From Iningainema tapete BLCC-T55 (GTDB lineage: Bacteria; Cyanobacteriota; Cyanobacteriia; Cyanobacteriales; Nostocaceae), in contig NZ_JACXAE010000013.1 in assembly GCF_014698965.1 (NCBI RefSeq), forward strand, positions 1 to 64,000: a stretch of DNA of 64,000 bases, written 5' to 3'. The notes under the pieces are model-generated. The model worked only from the letters and a program-made list of their open reading frames with translations, had not been told where the DNA came from and searched no databases. A program made the translations under genes and the position numbers. This document shows, in pieces, positions 38,804 through 47,331 of the stretch. The number at the start of each line of letters is the position of its first letter. Positions within the stretch are counted from its first letter, which is position 1.

Positions 38804-39106
38804 ATGAAAGTAGCACCTCAAGTAACAGCTTTGCAAGCACAAGCAGCAGCTAATGTTTTTCTCAGCGATATCTTAGGCGATCGCTTCACGGCAGATCAAG
38901 CAAAGATAAGCGCAACAAATGATGTCTGGGAAGTCCCTGTAATCCTAACTTATCCCTTGATTGGATCTGTGGGGCAGGTAGGAGAAATTTTGGTAAGCAA
39001 AACATCTGAAGTGGTAGTGTCTCACACCCCTATTGAGGAGATGAAACAATCAGGGCAAAGTCTTTACGAAGCGCATCGTGATGAAATCCAAGCTGCTTTT
39101 TCATAA
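38804..39106 (+). CDS. Hypothetical protein
   Basis: A 100-residue protein of unknown family. Features: no signal peptide or membrane span, acidic, with helix LQAQAAANVFLSDIL, a central beta region (DVWEVPVILTYPLIGSVGQVGEILVSKTSEVVV) and a final helix. The pattern resembles a small adaptor-like or PepSY-like fold (inference, weak). It starts 24 nt after the phosphodiester glycosidase gene on the same strand and may be translated from the same message. Confidence 0.55.
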   Translation: MKVAPQVTALQAQAAANVFLSDILGDRFTADQAKISATNDVWEVPVILTYPLIGSVGQVGEILVSKTSEVVVSHTPIEEMKQSGQSLYEAHRDEIQAAFS

Positions 39107-39145
39107 ACAGGAAACTCCTTACTAGCTTTTCACCTAATTCCCCAC

Positions 39146-40288
39146 TTACCTTTTCTGACACACCTTAAGTTTTTCCCGTGCTTCGTGATGGGTGACAAAG
39201 TAATCTTTCAGCCAATCGCAACCCCGCGTTAACAGTTGATCTAATCCTTCAACCCGCCACACCCGAGCGGTTTTGTCGTATGATGCGGTGAGGATGCGCT
39301 GTCCATCCGGGCTAAAACTGGCACTGTTGACTGAACCCTGATGCCCAGTGAGTTGAGTCTTCTCCCAAATATGATCGAGAATTGTTTGTAAAGCCAGGAT
39401 GGGGCTGGCGGTTGGATATTTTTCTAAGGGGCGTCCGTCTTTAACCAGTTCTTTTAACCTTTGTCCCGCATCCATAGCCGACAGTAATGCTTCTATTTTT
39501 TGAGACTCAAACTGCTGTAAAGCACTGACTCCTGCCACCTCCAGTTTAGTACTTTCTTGTGCTTCCCATGCTTGTTGAGTTGCATTACCTGCCACTACCC
39601 CTGCGATTATTGCCACTATTATGGACAATGCCAGTATCGTACCCCCAATAGTAACCCCAAGACGTATCTGCCGTTTGGCTTTTCGTTGCGCTTTGGTTAA
39701 TGTCTCGTTTGCTTGAGCTAATATCCGACTCTCTTCTTCTTGGACTGCTAAAGCATTTTCAATTTCTCTTTGATTTAATTCTTGGCTGGCAGCTAAAAAC
39801 TGATAATCTACATTGCTCAAGCTTTTACCCGCAGCCCATTTTAGAGCATCCTGCAAGGCTTGCCCACGTAATAGCCGCGACTCATCTCGATAGTTGGAAG
39901 CTACCCAAGCTGTGAAAACCTCAGCATAGGGTCGTAGATTAGCTAATTCTTTCTCTACCCAATTTAAATTAAAAACTGTCTGATAAATGCGATTATAAAC
40001 TCTTAACGCACCCTGCTGTTCTACCACCAATCCACTCAGCCGCAATTCTATTTGTTCTGGACTGTCATCGGCGACGATCGCCTCTTGGGAGGAGCGCAAA
40101 ATTTGCTGATACAGCCCTAGCAGCACACTAGCACGTCGTTCTCTCATGAGAATGCGATCGCGTATCGTCTTCAAATGTGGCGGTTCATCCTGTCCTTCCC
40201 AATTTTCGATGATGTGCGATCGCACCAACTCTTTGATTTTGGATTTTGGATTTTGGATTTTGGATTTTGGATTGGGAGTTCTCCTCAT
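39146..40288 (-). pseudogene. AAA-like/WD-repeat protein, C-terminal half (frameshifted gene)
   Basis: Continues the gene whose N-terminal half lies at 40185-41072, in the next frame. Meaningful sequence starts in the heptamer tract: [29 protein letters not shown], typical of the linker after AAA_35-type domains. It is followed by a helical region, a membrane-like span ([23 protein letters not shown]), and a single WD repeat ([31 protein letters not shown]) before the usual family end [14 protein letters not shown]. Homologues have many WD repeats, so this one also seems to have lost most of its propeller. Loss of one 7-bp repeat unit, or gain of two, would restore one frame. Confidence 0.75.
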
Positions 40289-41072
40289 CTCCCCACTCCC
40301 TACTCCCTATGATTTGACACAGCTTTTGTGTGAGAAACGGCTGCCCACCAGTCCAAGCCAATACCTCTTTGATCACAGCTTGGGGGTCGTCTACTTTTCC
40401 CTCTAAACCTCTTGACAAAGGTTCTACTTCATGTATCTGAAAGCCCTTTAGTTGAATTGCTTTACCAATATTAAACGGTGTGCGCGTTTTGTCGGCAATT
40501 AAATCCGAGGGAGTGGCAACCCCAACTAAAGCAAAAGTAAGACGATTGTATTTGCTGTTGCGGGTGCGTTGTTCATAACAGCTTCTGATAAAAGCAAAGA
40601 AATCATCACTGGGGAAGTTTAAGCTGAGAATGCTATCGATTTCATCGATAAAAATGACTATGTTTGTTTGCACTGCTACTAGCAGCACCTCTTCTATAAA
40701 TTCCCCCAAACGCTGCACAGGTGACAAATCGATGCGATCGCGCCACCAACTCCGCAGGAACTCGCTGGGATTAGCAATCTTAAAATTTGTTACCAGTGTG
40801 TAGACAATACCACCATACCACTGCTCTGGCTTGATATCTTGGCTACCTCGCCCAGAAACATCAATCGTAGTACAGGCAATTCCTTCTGCTTGCAGCCTTT
40901 TCATAATCCGGACTTGCAGGCTAGTCTTCCCCATCTGCCGGGAATTAAAGACGTAACAAAATTCACCAGCCTTCAGTCCGTGATAAAGGTCAGAGTCTGC
41001 TTGGCGCACCACATAACTGGGTGCATCATTCGCCAGACTTCCTCCAACTTTATATTCATAGTTTTTAGTCAT
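40185..41072 (-). pseudogene. AAA-like ATPase domain, N-terminal half (frameshifted gene)
   Basis: Encodes the N-terminal ATPase module of the WD protein: [22 protein letters not shown]-loop-like [10 protein letters not shown], Walker [12 protein letters not shown], then [11 protein letters not shown] and the typical [19 protein letters not shown] and [17 protein letters not shown]. This AAA_35/STAND-like ATPase family is common in filamentous cyanobacteria, where it fuses to WD repeats and is thought to act in signalling. The frame runs through the repeat tract and ends early ([10 protein letters not shown]). Start ATG 41072; divergent from the HTH-AAA pseudogene at 41326. Confidence 0.8.
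40235..40274 (-). repeat. Heptamer tandem repeat GATTTTG inside a coding region
   Basis: Five complete GATTTTG units (40235-40241, 40242-40248, 40249-40255, 40256-40262, 40263-40269) plus GATTG. The tract lies exactly where the AAA/WD gene changes frame. It encodes [13 protein letters not shown], which is low-complexity. A one-unit change shifts the frame by one nucleotide. Confidence 0.85.
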
Positions 41073-41147
41073 AAGTATTTTGCTAAATGTTTGTTAATAT
41101 ACCTACTGGTTCGTTTCATTAGTTCTGATGGGTGAAGGAAGTTCGTA

Positions 41148-41165
41148 GTAAGCACTTTAGTGCTT
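41148..41165. repeat. Palindromic dispersed repeat TAAGCACTTTAGTGCTTA
   Basis: TAAGCACT-TT-AGTGCTTA is a perfect inverted repeat in the 253-bp spacer between the divergent AAA genes. A related TTTAGT-centred palindrome (ACGACTTTAGTCGT) lies at 34668. It is a widespread type in cyanobacterial intergenic DNA. Confidence 0.55.
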
Positions 41166-41325
41166 AAAATTGAGCAGCACTACTACAAACCACTACTTCA
41201 ATCAAATCGTCACCTTGCTTGAGTTGGAACTGGAGATTATCGATTACTCATCGACTTGTCATCGACTTTACTTTATAAATTCCCATACTTTAAGCTATTT
41301 ATGGGAATTTAAATAAAAATCAGCA

Positions 41326-42633
41326 ATGCCACGCTCAGTAAGAGTCAGTGTAGGATGCATACCTAGAGTTAAATCGGCTCTAAAGCGAAATGCCTACATC
41401 AGCCAAAAACTTTTAGCTTTAGAATTAGGCATATCCCAATCAACGGTGAGTAATTTTCTCAATGGCAGACCCGTTGATTACTCGTACTTCATTGAAATTT
41501 CCGATAAATTGGGACTGGAGTGGCGAGATATTGCTGATTTAGAAGCACCTATTGAGGAGAAAGAAACTCCTACAACACCTGCTGTCTCTACTTCTCCTGT
41601 ATCCACTTCACAACCTACTACAGTAGAATTCCCAGAGGGACGGGTAGAAATTACATCTCCCTTCTATGTAGAACGTCCTCCTAGAGAACTGCGTTGTTAC
41701 GAGGAAATCAGCAAGCCTGGTTCCCTAATTCGGATTAAAGCGCCCAGACAAATGGGTAAAACTTCGCTGTTAGCGCGGATTCTTCATGAAGCTGACAAGC
41801 TTGGCGATCGCACTGTGGAATTGAGCTTGCAATTAGCTACTCACAAGTGTTTCACCAACTCGGATACATTCTTAAAATGGTTCTGTGCTAGTGTCGCTAT
41901 GGCATTACAGCTACCTAACAAGTTAAATAATTATTGGGATTTAGCCGAGATTGTGGGCAGCAATATGTGCTGCAAAGCTTACTTTGAAGAGTATCTGTTG
42001 CCAGAAATCGACAAACCGTTGACTTTGGGCTTAGACGAGGTGGATCGAGTATTTGAATATCCGGAAATCTACAGAGACTTTTTCGGATTGTTACGAAATT
42101 TACATGAGGAATCGAAGCGGCGCGATATCTGGAAAAAACTGCGATTGGTCATAGTACACTCAACAGAAGTGTATGTGCCAATGGATCTGAATCAATCACC
42201 CTTTAATGGGGTTTAATCAGTATAATTACTTAATTTTACTCCTACCCAGGTACAAGATTTAACGCAGCGTCATCAACTAAATTGGAGTGTAACCGAAGTT
42301 CAGCAATTGATGGCTGTGGTGGGGGGACATCCATTTTTGGTGCGGCTAGCCCTATATAACATTGCACGTCAACACATTACTTTAACTCAACTGCTGCAAA
42401 CAGCACCCACAGAAGCAGGAATTTATAACGATCATTTGCGCCGCTTGGAGTTGATTTTTGCCGAACAGCCAGAATTAGAAGTAGCAATGAGAGAAGTTGT
42501 TGCTTCCATTACTCCAGTGCGATTAAAGACTGTCCCAAAGTTTAAATTACAAGGCATCGGGCTGGTAAAGCTGCAAGGTGATGAAGTGACGCCAAGCTGC
42601 GAGTTGTACCGTCAATATTTCCGAAACCACTAA
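41326..42633 (+). pseudogene. HTH plus AAA-like ATPase gene with two in-frame nonsense codons
   Basis: The same frame runs from ATG 41326 to 42633 and would give about 435 residues, but TAA at 42214-42216 and TAA at 42223-42225 interrupt it. N-terminal HTH: ISQKLLALELGISQSTVSNFLNGR. AAA_35-like ATPase: [26 protein letters not shown] (Walker B-like), then after the stops NFTPTQVQDL, LMAVVGGHPFLVRLALYNIARQ, the family's terminal part. The stretch FNGV*SV*LLNFTPTQ aligns in length with the usual FNVGLxxELPEFTPTQ, so two point mutations, without indels, explain the breakage. The N-terminal 296 residues could still be made. Confidence 0.82.
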
Positions 42634-42820
42634 AAGAGGTGAGCTTTCTCACACACGCATAGTTAGATTAAACGTACACGGAGCATTTTCATCCGGCACA
42701 AACATAATGTAGTATCTTTTTTTATCTTCATGTTTGAAAATAAGAGAGATATGGAAAACAGGTATGTATAATAAAATCGATGCGTATTTAATTTTGTAAA
42801 AACTGTTTGGATGGGGTAAA

Positions 42821-43162
42821 TTGATTTTCATAATTCGCGAGCGCGTAACTAAAGAACAATTAGATGAAATGCTTCAAATGTGGGGAGTTTTTATTAAAAT
42901 AGCTGTAGATATTGAGCGGGAAATTTTAGCTGGTGGTGCAGAACGGCATTATGAATGCGAACAAGAATTGCTGAAAGATGGCAGTAGACAAAAAGATATT
43001 TGGGGTGCTGATTGGTATCCTTACACGCGGGAAATATCTTTTGAGTCGATTATTAATATTCGTCCGAGTCAGAACAATCGTACTATGATAGTAAAGTCTC
43101 CCATTATAACTGAAAGAATTACCGCTATTACCGAGCGATTACTAGGAGAGTATAATGCCTAA
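42821..43162 (+). CDS. DUF5674 family protein
   Basis: A 113-residue protein matching DUF5674: VTKEQLDEMLQMWGVFIKIAVDIEREILAGGAERHYECEQELL and DIWGADWYPYTREISFESIINIRPSQNNRTM. The family is small, cyanobacteria-enriched and unassigned. It starts at TTG 42821 with a GGGG tract 5 nt before. Its 3' end overlaps the next ATG by 8 nt, a sign of translational coupling. A two-gene unit with the downstream protein is likely; a toxin-antitoxin-type pair is one possibility, unproven. Confidence 0.75.
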   Translation: MIFIIRERVTKEQLDEMLQMWGVFIKIAVDIEREILAGGAERHYECEQELLKDGSRQKDIWGADWYPYTREISFESIINIRPSQNNRTMIVKSPIITERITAITERLLGEYNA

Positions 43163-43514
43163 CTGGAGTGCAATTGAAGCAAGTTTTTTACGTCAACCCC
43201 ACCAGCAGCAGTTGGGAGAATTAGCAGCAAGTTTGGCACGTCTCAAATCTTGGAGTCAAAAAAGTGCCAGTTGTGAAATAGTTCCGGTGTTGTTAGAAGA
43301 AAACCTGCTGTATATCAAGTTAATACAAGAACAAAACTACATCGCCCAATTGAGTCAAATCCAAGACCAACTGATTGAATGGCAGCGCAATTGGTTGAGT
43401 ATTTGCGATCGCTCAACTGAAATTGCAAACCTTGCAACGCTAGCCGCAGCTTGGTCGGATTGGGTGTTGGATATGTCAGGCTTGCTGGTTGCAGCAGAGT
43501 CAATGAGCGCGTAA
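43155..43514 (+). CDS. Hypothetical protein coupled to DUF5674
   Basis: A 119-residue all-helical protein of unknown family, overlapping the end of the DUF5674 gene by 8 nt. Two long helices (IEASFLRQPHQQQLGELAASLARLKSWSQ and NYIAQLSQIQDQLIEWQRNWL) suggest a helical bundle. It contains no signal peptide or membrane span. The tight overlap suggests the two proteins are made in fixed ratio and may form a complex. Confidence 0.65.
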   Translation: MPNWSAIEASFLRQPHQQQLGELAASLARLKSWSQKSASCEIVPVLLEENLLYIKLIQEQNYIAQLSQIQDQLIEWQRNWLSICDRSTEIANLATLAAAWSDWVLDMSGLLVAAESMSA

Positions 43515-43669
43515 CTCCGTGAGAAATGCTTGTTGCGATCGCCGCTATGCGCCTTTGCGCCTTTAACTGAGGCTCAAAAACACAGTTCGCCGAAAATTTT
43601 TGTAAGTCAATGACAAATTAATTGAAAGCCAAAGTTCTCCATTCTGAACTCAGGTAGCAGCAGGGTTTG

Positions 43670-44338
43670 ATGGAATTGTCGAGTTCAACAGGCAGTTCCA
43701 TGTTCAACACAATCCAACAACAATTCAAAGCTTTCCTTGTTGCTTCTGCTGTAGTCTCTTCTGTGATACCCCCCTGTTCTGCTTTTCCTGCTTACGCAAA
43801 GTTGTCAACTAAGTCTACAGCCGTTCAAACTCAACCAGAGCAAATTCCCCAAGCTACTAAACTGGCAAAATCCACTAAACTAGGGAAGCTGGCAAAATCC
43901 ACGCAACCCGCAGTACCTCGGATTGTAGCTGGTTGTAGTGCTAAAGTTTATTGGTCTGACAATAAAAAAACTTATGTCGTTACTGCTGGTACTTCTGGAT
44001 CTGGCTATTTTGTTACTGCCAATGGCTATATCGTCACAAACGCTCATGTAACTGAACTATTTGAGAAGAAAAACCAATGCATGGAGCGGCTTTTTGAGAA
44101 TTTTGTTATGCAACTCGCTCAGGACTACAATTTGAGTCTAGACAAATTGTCGCAAGACTCGGATGCTCTAAAGTTCATTGCAGAACACTCTCAACCAAAA
44201 GAATTTGAGCAAATTAATTTAGTAATCCTACCGAATGGAGACAAACTACCTTTTGCCGTGATTGCATCAGGTGCGCCTTTTGATCGAGGCAAAGATATTG
44301 CAATACTCAAAGTCAAAATGATAAAAATTGCTCCCTGA
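43670..44338 (+). CDS. Truncated trypsin-like serine protease (Deg-type)
   Basis: A 222-residue exported protein. A signal peptide (IQQQFKAFLVASAVVSSVIPPCSAF) leads to a Lys/Thr-rich linker and the start of a trypsin fold: SGYFVTANGYIVTNAHV with catalytic His, then GKDIAILKV with catalytic Asp. The fold stops at KVKMIKIAP, before the catalytic Ser (GNSGGP) and any PDZ domain. The stop lies in a hairpin repeat (44330-44361), which suggests the 3' part was lost by insertion or recombination there. The fragment cannot be an active protease. Start at ATG 43670; ATG 43700 would also give a signal peptide. Confidence 0.72.
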   Translation: MELSSSTGSSMFNTIQQQFKAFLVASAVVSSVIPPCSAFPAYAKLSTKSTAVQTQPEQIPQATKLAKSTKLGKLAKSTQPAVPRIVAGCSAKVYWSDNKKTYVVTAGTSGSGYFVTANGYIVTNAHVTELFEKKNQCMERLFENFVMQLAQDYNLSLDKLSQDSDALKFIAEHSQPKEFEQINLVILPNGDKLPFAVIASGAPFDRGKDIAILKVKMIKIAP

Positions 44339-44361
44339 CTTCGTAAGAGAAGTTGGGGAGC
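44330..44361. repeat. Hairpin repeat at the protease truncation point
   Basis: GCTCCCTGACTTC (44330-44342) and GAAGTTGGGGAGC (44349-44361) pair at 11 of 13 positions around GTAAGA. The protease reading frame ends inside it at the TGA at 44336-44338. Confidence 0.65.
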
Positions 44362-44519
44362 AAGGTCTTTGAAAGTGTTAAATCTTTTCGTTCGGTATTC
44401 CCACACAAGCGCAAGTCTAGTTCTGCCGCCACAAAAATCACAGCATCTGATAGCATTTATTTAAGCAATTAAGAGATTGCTTTTGTATTAGAATTAGGAT
44501 TTAATCTTCTCACACTTGT

Positions 44520-44762
44520 ATGACGACCTCAGTTAAAGATTCCTTACATAACACTATCGAAACATTGAGCGAAGAAGAATGCCAACAACTTCTGGAGTTC
44601 ATCCAATATTTACAGCAAACCATTCCATCAAGTATGAAAAGTCTACTAAATGATCCAACCTTTAACATTCCTGCCAAAGGATTCGGAACTTTTGAAGTTA
44701 TAGAAGCTATTCAGGGTGAAGGTATTGCCGCCTCTGAGTTGCTGGTGGAGGATCGCCGTTGA
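44520..44762 (+). CDS. Antitoxin-like protein (partner of PIN toxin)
   Basis: An 80-residue protein directly before a PIN-domain gene, with a 4-nt overlap (CGTTGA). The N-terminal region (LHNTIETLSEEECQQLLEFIQYLQQT) is helical and dimer-like, and the end (FEVIEAIQGEGIAASELLVEDRR) is a flexible tail that could block the toxin site. This gene order and overlap match VapB-type antitoxins, although no clear DNA-binding fold is seen. Resembles small DUF2281-like antitoxins. Confidence 0.7.
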   Translation: MTTSVKDSLHNTIETLSEEECQQLLEFIQYLQQTIPSSMKSLLNDPTFNIPAKGFGTFEVIEAIQGEGIAASELLVEDRR

Positions 44763-45223
44763 TCTTCTACTACCTTGATGCCAGTGCTTGGGTAAAACGC
44801 TACTATCAGGAATTAGGAACAATCTGGTTACAAAAATTGTTTGCTCAAAACCCAAACTTTGCTTGTGCAACTTTGGGATTTGTGGAAGTGGTAGCAACCC
44901 TAACCCGCAAACAGAAAGCAGGACAGATTAACTCTTCACAGTTCCAGCAGAAAATCCAAGATCTAGAAGTAGATTGGCAAAATTTTACTCAGGTGCAACT
45001 GACTGCTGAAGTTGTAGATCGATCAAAACTCTTGGCAGTGAGTTTGGCTCTGCGTGGGGCAGATGCAGTACATCTAGGATCTGCTTTTTTATTGCAGCGT
45101 CGTCTATCTCAAGGCGATCAATTAATTTTGGTAACATCAGATTATGAATTGAAAGTTGCAGCGAGATCATCAGGATTGGTTGTTCTTGATCCACAGGAAG
45201 AAGAGGCGAAGAGTTCTACGTAA
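44759..45223 (+). CDS. vapC: PIN-domain ribonuclease toxin (VapC-like)
   Basis: A 154-residue PIN domain. The acidic metal site is visible: Asp in YYLDASAWVKRY, Glu in GFVEVVATL, Asp in GADAVHLGSA, and Asp in VTSDYELKVAA. VapC toxins cut tRNA or rRNA with Mg2+ and are neutralised by the upstream partner. It starts at TTG 44759, overlapping the antitoxin stop by 4 nt. Complete length and intact acidic residues suggest it is functional. Confidence 0.82.
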   Translation: MIFYYLDASAWVKRYYQELGTIWLQKLFAQNPNFACATLGFVEVVATLTRKQKAGQINSSQFQQKIQDLEVDWQNFTQVQLTAEVVDRSKLLAVSLALRGADAVHLGSAFLLQRRLSQGDQLILVTSDYELKVAARSSGLVVLDPQEEEAKSST

Positions 45224-45256
45224 TTTTTGGAAATAATTAGGTATGTTTACTCAAGT

Positions 45257-45565
45257 TTAAGCCGAAGCCGCAGCCTTTTCTTGCACAAGCACATAAGGCT
45301 GGACAATCAGAGTGTGAAACCGCTTCGTGCGTTCAAGATTCCACTCGCCCACTTGATGTGTAGAGGGTTTGGCAATCAATACCTCATCAATCCAAGTCCC
45401 TACCTGTGAAGTATTATCACTGGCTATCGCCACCCCCACATCCAACAAATCCAATCCTACCGCCACCACAATCACTGCATCTCGCTGCACATGGGGAATC
45501 AACCACTCCCACTCAGCCTCATCCAAATTTTCTGTTAATGCTGCCCTTAAATCCTGATTAGTCAT
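45257..45565 (-). CDS. DUF2288 family protein
   Basis: A 102-residue protein of the conserved DUF2288 family (LRAALTENLDEAEWEWLIPHVQRDAVIVVAVGLDLLDVGVAIASD). The segment WEWLIPHxxRDAVIVV is the family signature. Function is unknown. It lies 4 nt after the AI-2E transporter gene on the same strand, so the two may be co-expressed. Confidence 0.85.
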   Translation of the reverse strand: MTNQDLRAALTENLDEAEWEWLIPHVQRDAVIVVAVGLDLLDVGVAIASDNTSQVGTWIDEVLIAKPSTHQVGEWNLERTKRFHTLIVQPYVLVQEKAAASA

Positions 45566-45569
45566 TGAA

Positions 45570-46607
45570 TTACACCTCTGATTTCATTTCATCAATTTCA
45601 AACAGAGAAACTATTACACCAGCAATAGGAATAGAAATAAAAATTCCCAATAAACCTGCTACCTTAGCGCCGACAAGTAAAGCAAAAAACACTACTACCG
45701 GATTTAAATTAAGCGCATCTTGCATAATGCGTGGTGAAATCAAATTATCTTGTATTTGTTGAAGAATAACACAAGCCACCAACACTTTCAGTGCTAACCA
45801 AACACTTTGAGGCAAAACAATTAAAGTAATTACACCAACGCCTAATGTAGCTCCTATACCTGGAATTATATCAAGAATCGCGACTATCACCGACAAGATT
45901 AAAGCGAAAGGTACATCTAATATCAAGAAAATTAGGAAAGTTGAACATGACAGGAATAAAGTTAATATCAACTGACCACGAAAAAAGCCTAAAAAGTTAC
46001 GTTTGATAATATTTGTAAATCTTCTTCGTCTGTTTTCTGGTACTGCTTTGATAATAAAACTCCAAAGTTTTTCGCCTTCTAATAACATGAAAAAAGCAAC
46101 TACCGCAATTAGTATAAAAGTCACAAAATTAGTTATAAAACTTTGGAAAATAGTTAAGCTTGTGCCAATTGCTGATAAAGCTTGATTTTGCAATTGCTGC
46201 TCAAAAGCAGTTAAATCTATACTAATATTACGTTTGTTAAAAAAAACTTCTATTCGATCTAATAATGGTATTAAAGATTTTAAAAACGCACTGACACTAT
46301 CAATTAACTGTTGTCCTTGAGATAAAATGGCTACGCCAACGGTAATAGTTAAACCCCCAATAATAACAATGCTCACTAAGAAAACGATAAAAACTGCTAC
46401 ACCATGAGGCAAAAAACGCCGCAGCCATTGTACAGGATAGCTAAGCAAAAAAGCGAGAATGGCGGCGAAGGAGAAAATAACAATGACTGCTTCAAAATAA
46501 GCTAATAACTGTGTAATTGCCCAACCAGAAGCAAATAAAAGTAAAAAACGGACTAAAACCAGATTGTTTAGCCAAGCCCAAAAATTGTTTGCCTCTAAGC
46601 GGCTCAT
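45570..46607 (-). CDS. AI-2E family transporter (PerM/TqsA-like)
   Basis: A 345-residue membrane protein of the AI-2 exporter superfamily: several spans (VRFLLLFASGWAITQLLAYF, VIFSFAAILAFLLSYPVQWL, VAVFIVFLVSIVIIGGLTITV), a soluble helical loop with two long helices, and the characteristic C-terminal core PFALILSVIVAILDIIPGIGATLGV...NPVVVFFALLVGAKVAGLLGIFISIPIAGVI. Substrates in the family vary (autoinducer, ions, lipids); the real one is unknown. I start at ATG 46607 (MSRLEANNFWAW), as the 27 residues before are not membrane-like. Confidence 0.85.
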   Translation of the reverse strand: MSRLEANNFWAWLNNLVLVRFLLLFASGWAITQLLAYFEAVIVIFSFAAILAFLLSYPVQWLRRFLPHGVAVFIVFLVSIVIIGGLTITVGVAILSQGQQLIDSVSAFLKSLIPLLDRIEVFFNKRNISIDLTAFEQQLQNQALSAIGTSLTIFQSFITNFVTFILIAVVAFFMLLEGEKLWSFIIKAVPENRRRRFTNIIKRNFLGFFRGQLILTLFLSCSTFLIFLILDVPFALILSVIVAILDIIPGIGATLGVGVITLIVLPQSVWLALKVLVACVILQQIQDNLISPRIMQDALNLNPVVVFFALLVGAKVAGLLGIFISIPIAGVIVSLFEIDEMKSEV

Positions 46608-46691
46608 AGGGATGCGTGGATTTTGAATTGAATTTAAAATTACAGTACCAGATACACTGAGCGCTACTTCCGTTGAGCATATTTCCACAGA

Positions 46692-47327
46692 TTATCGTCC
46701 CAAATCGTGGAGAGCATTAATAGCTGCTGCACACTGTTGTGTTACCGTTTCTAATTCCTGCTTATCAGTGGAACTAGGGGTATCAATTAATTTACCAATT
46801 CTAATTGTAAGTGGAACTGCACGAGGTATCTTTGTTTTTTGCAAAATTCCCTCACTACCCCACAAACTCACAGGTAAAATTGGTGCTTTTGCCTTAGCAG
46901 CTAGCAGTGCTGCACCACGTTTGGGATCTGTAATACGTCCGTTTTCTGTGCGAGTACCTTGTAAAAAAACACCAACAGCCCAACCATCTTCAAGATACTT
47001 AAGTGCAGAACGAATAGCGGTGCGATCGGCACTACCGCGACTTACCGGGTAAGCACCGTATAATTTAATTGCTTGTGCCAACACTGGAATATCAAACAAC
47101 TCTTCCTTAGCCATGTACGCTACAGGACGACGTACACAATTAGAAACAATTGGCGGATCAAAGTAACTAGCGTGATTGCTGACTACCACCAGCGGTCCAG
47201 TTAGAGGCACGTTTTCGACACCATAAATTCTACCCCGAAAGTAAGCGTGCAGCATGGGGCTAACTATCGACCACTTAAAGGCATGGTAAAGCAACAGACT
47301 TACAAACGGTTCGCGGTTTCGAGACAT
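46692..47327 (-). CDS. plsC: 1-acyl-sn-glycerol-3-phosphate acyltransferase (PlsC, LPLAT family)
   Basis: A 211-residue acyltransferase that makes phosphatidic acid from lysophosphatidic acid. NHASYFD (NHx4D catalytic motif) is intact, and ALYPVS-like (YGAYPVSRGSADR) and PILPVSL follow. The third motif, usually FPEGTR, reads FLQGTR, with Gln for the Glu. It starts at ATG 47327, just inside the fabD stop (overlap 5 nt), and continues the plsX-fabH-fabD operon, so acyl-chain and phospholipid synthesis are coordinated. The Glu-to-Gln change may alter glycerol-phosphate binding. Confidence 0.85.
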   Translation of the reverse strand: MSRNREPFVSLLLYHAFKWSIVSPMLHAYFRGRIYGVENVPLTGPLVVVSNHASYFDPPIVSNCVRRPVAYMAKEELFDIPVLAQAIKLYGAYPVSRGSADRTAIRSALKYLEDGWAVGVFLQGTRTENGRITDPKRGAALLAAKAKAPILPVSLWGSEGILQKTKIPRAVPLTIRIGKLIDTPSSTDKQELETVTQQCAAAINALHDLGR

Positions 47328-47331
47328 ATCT

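Noticed and set aside
42649-42831. 60-codon minus-strand frame before DUF5674
   Set aside because: AT-rich, no RBS and no similarity; it overlaps the DUF5674 start region.
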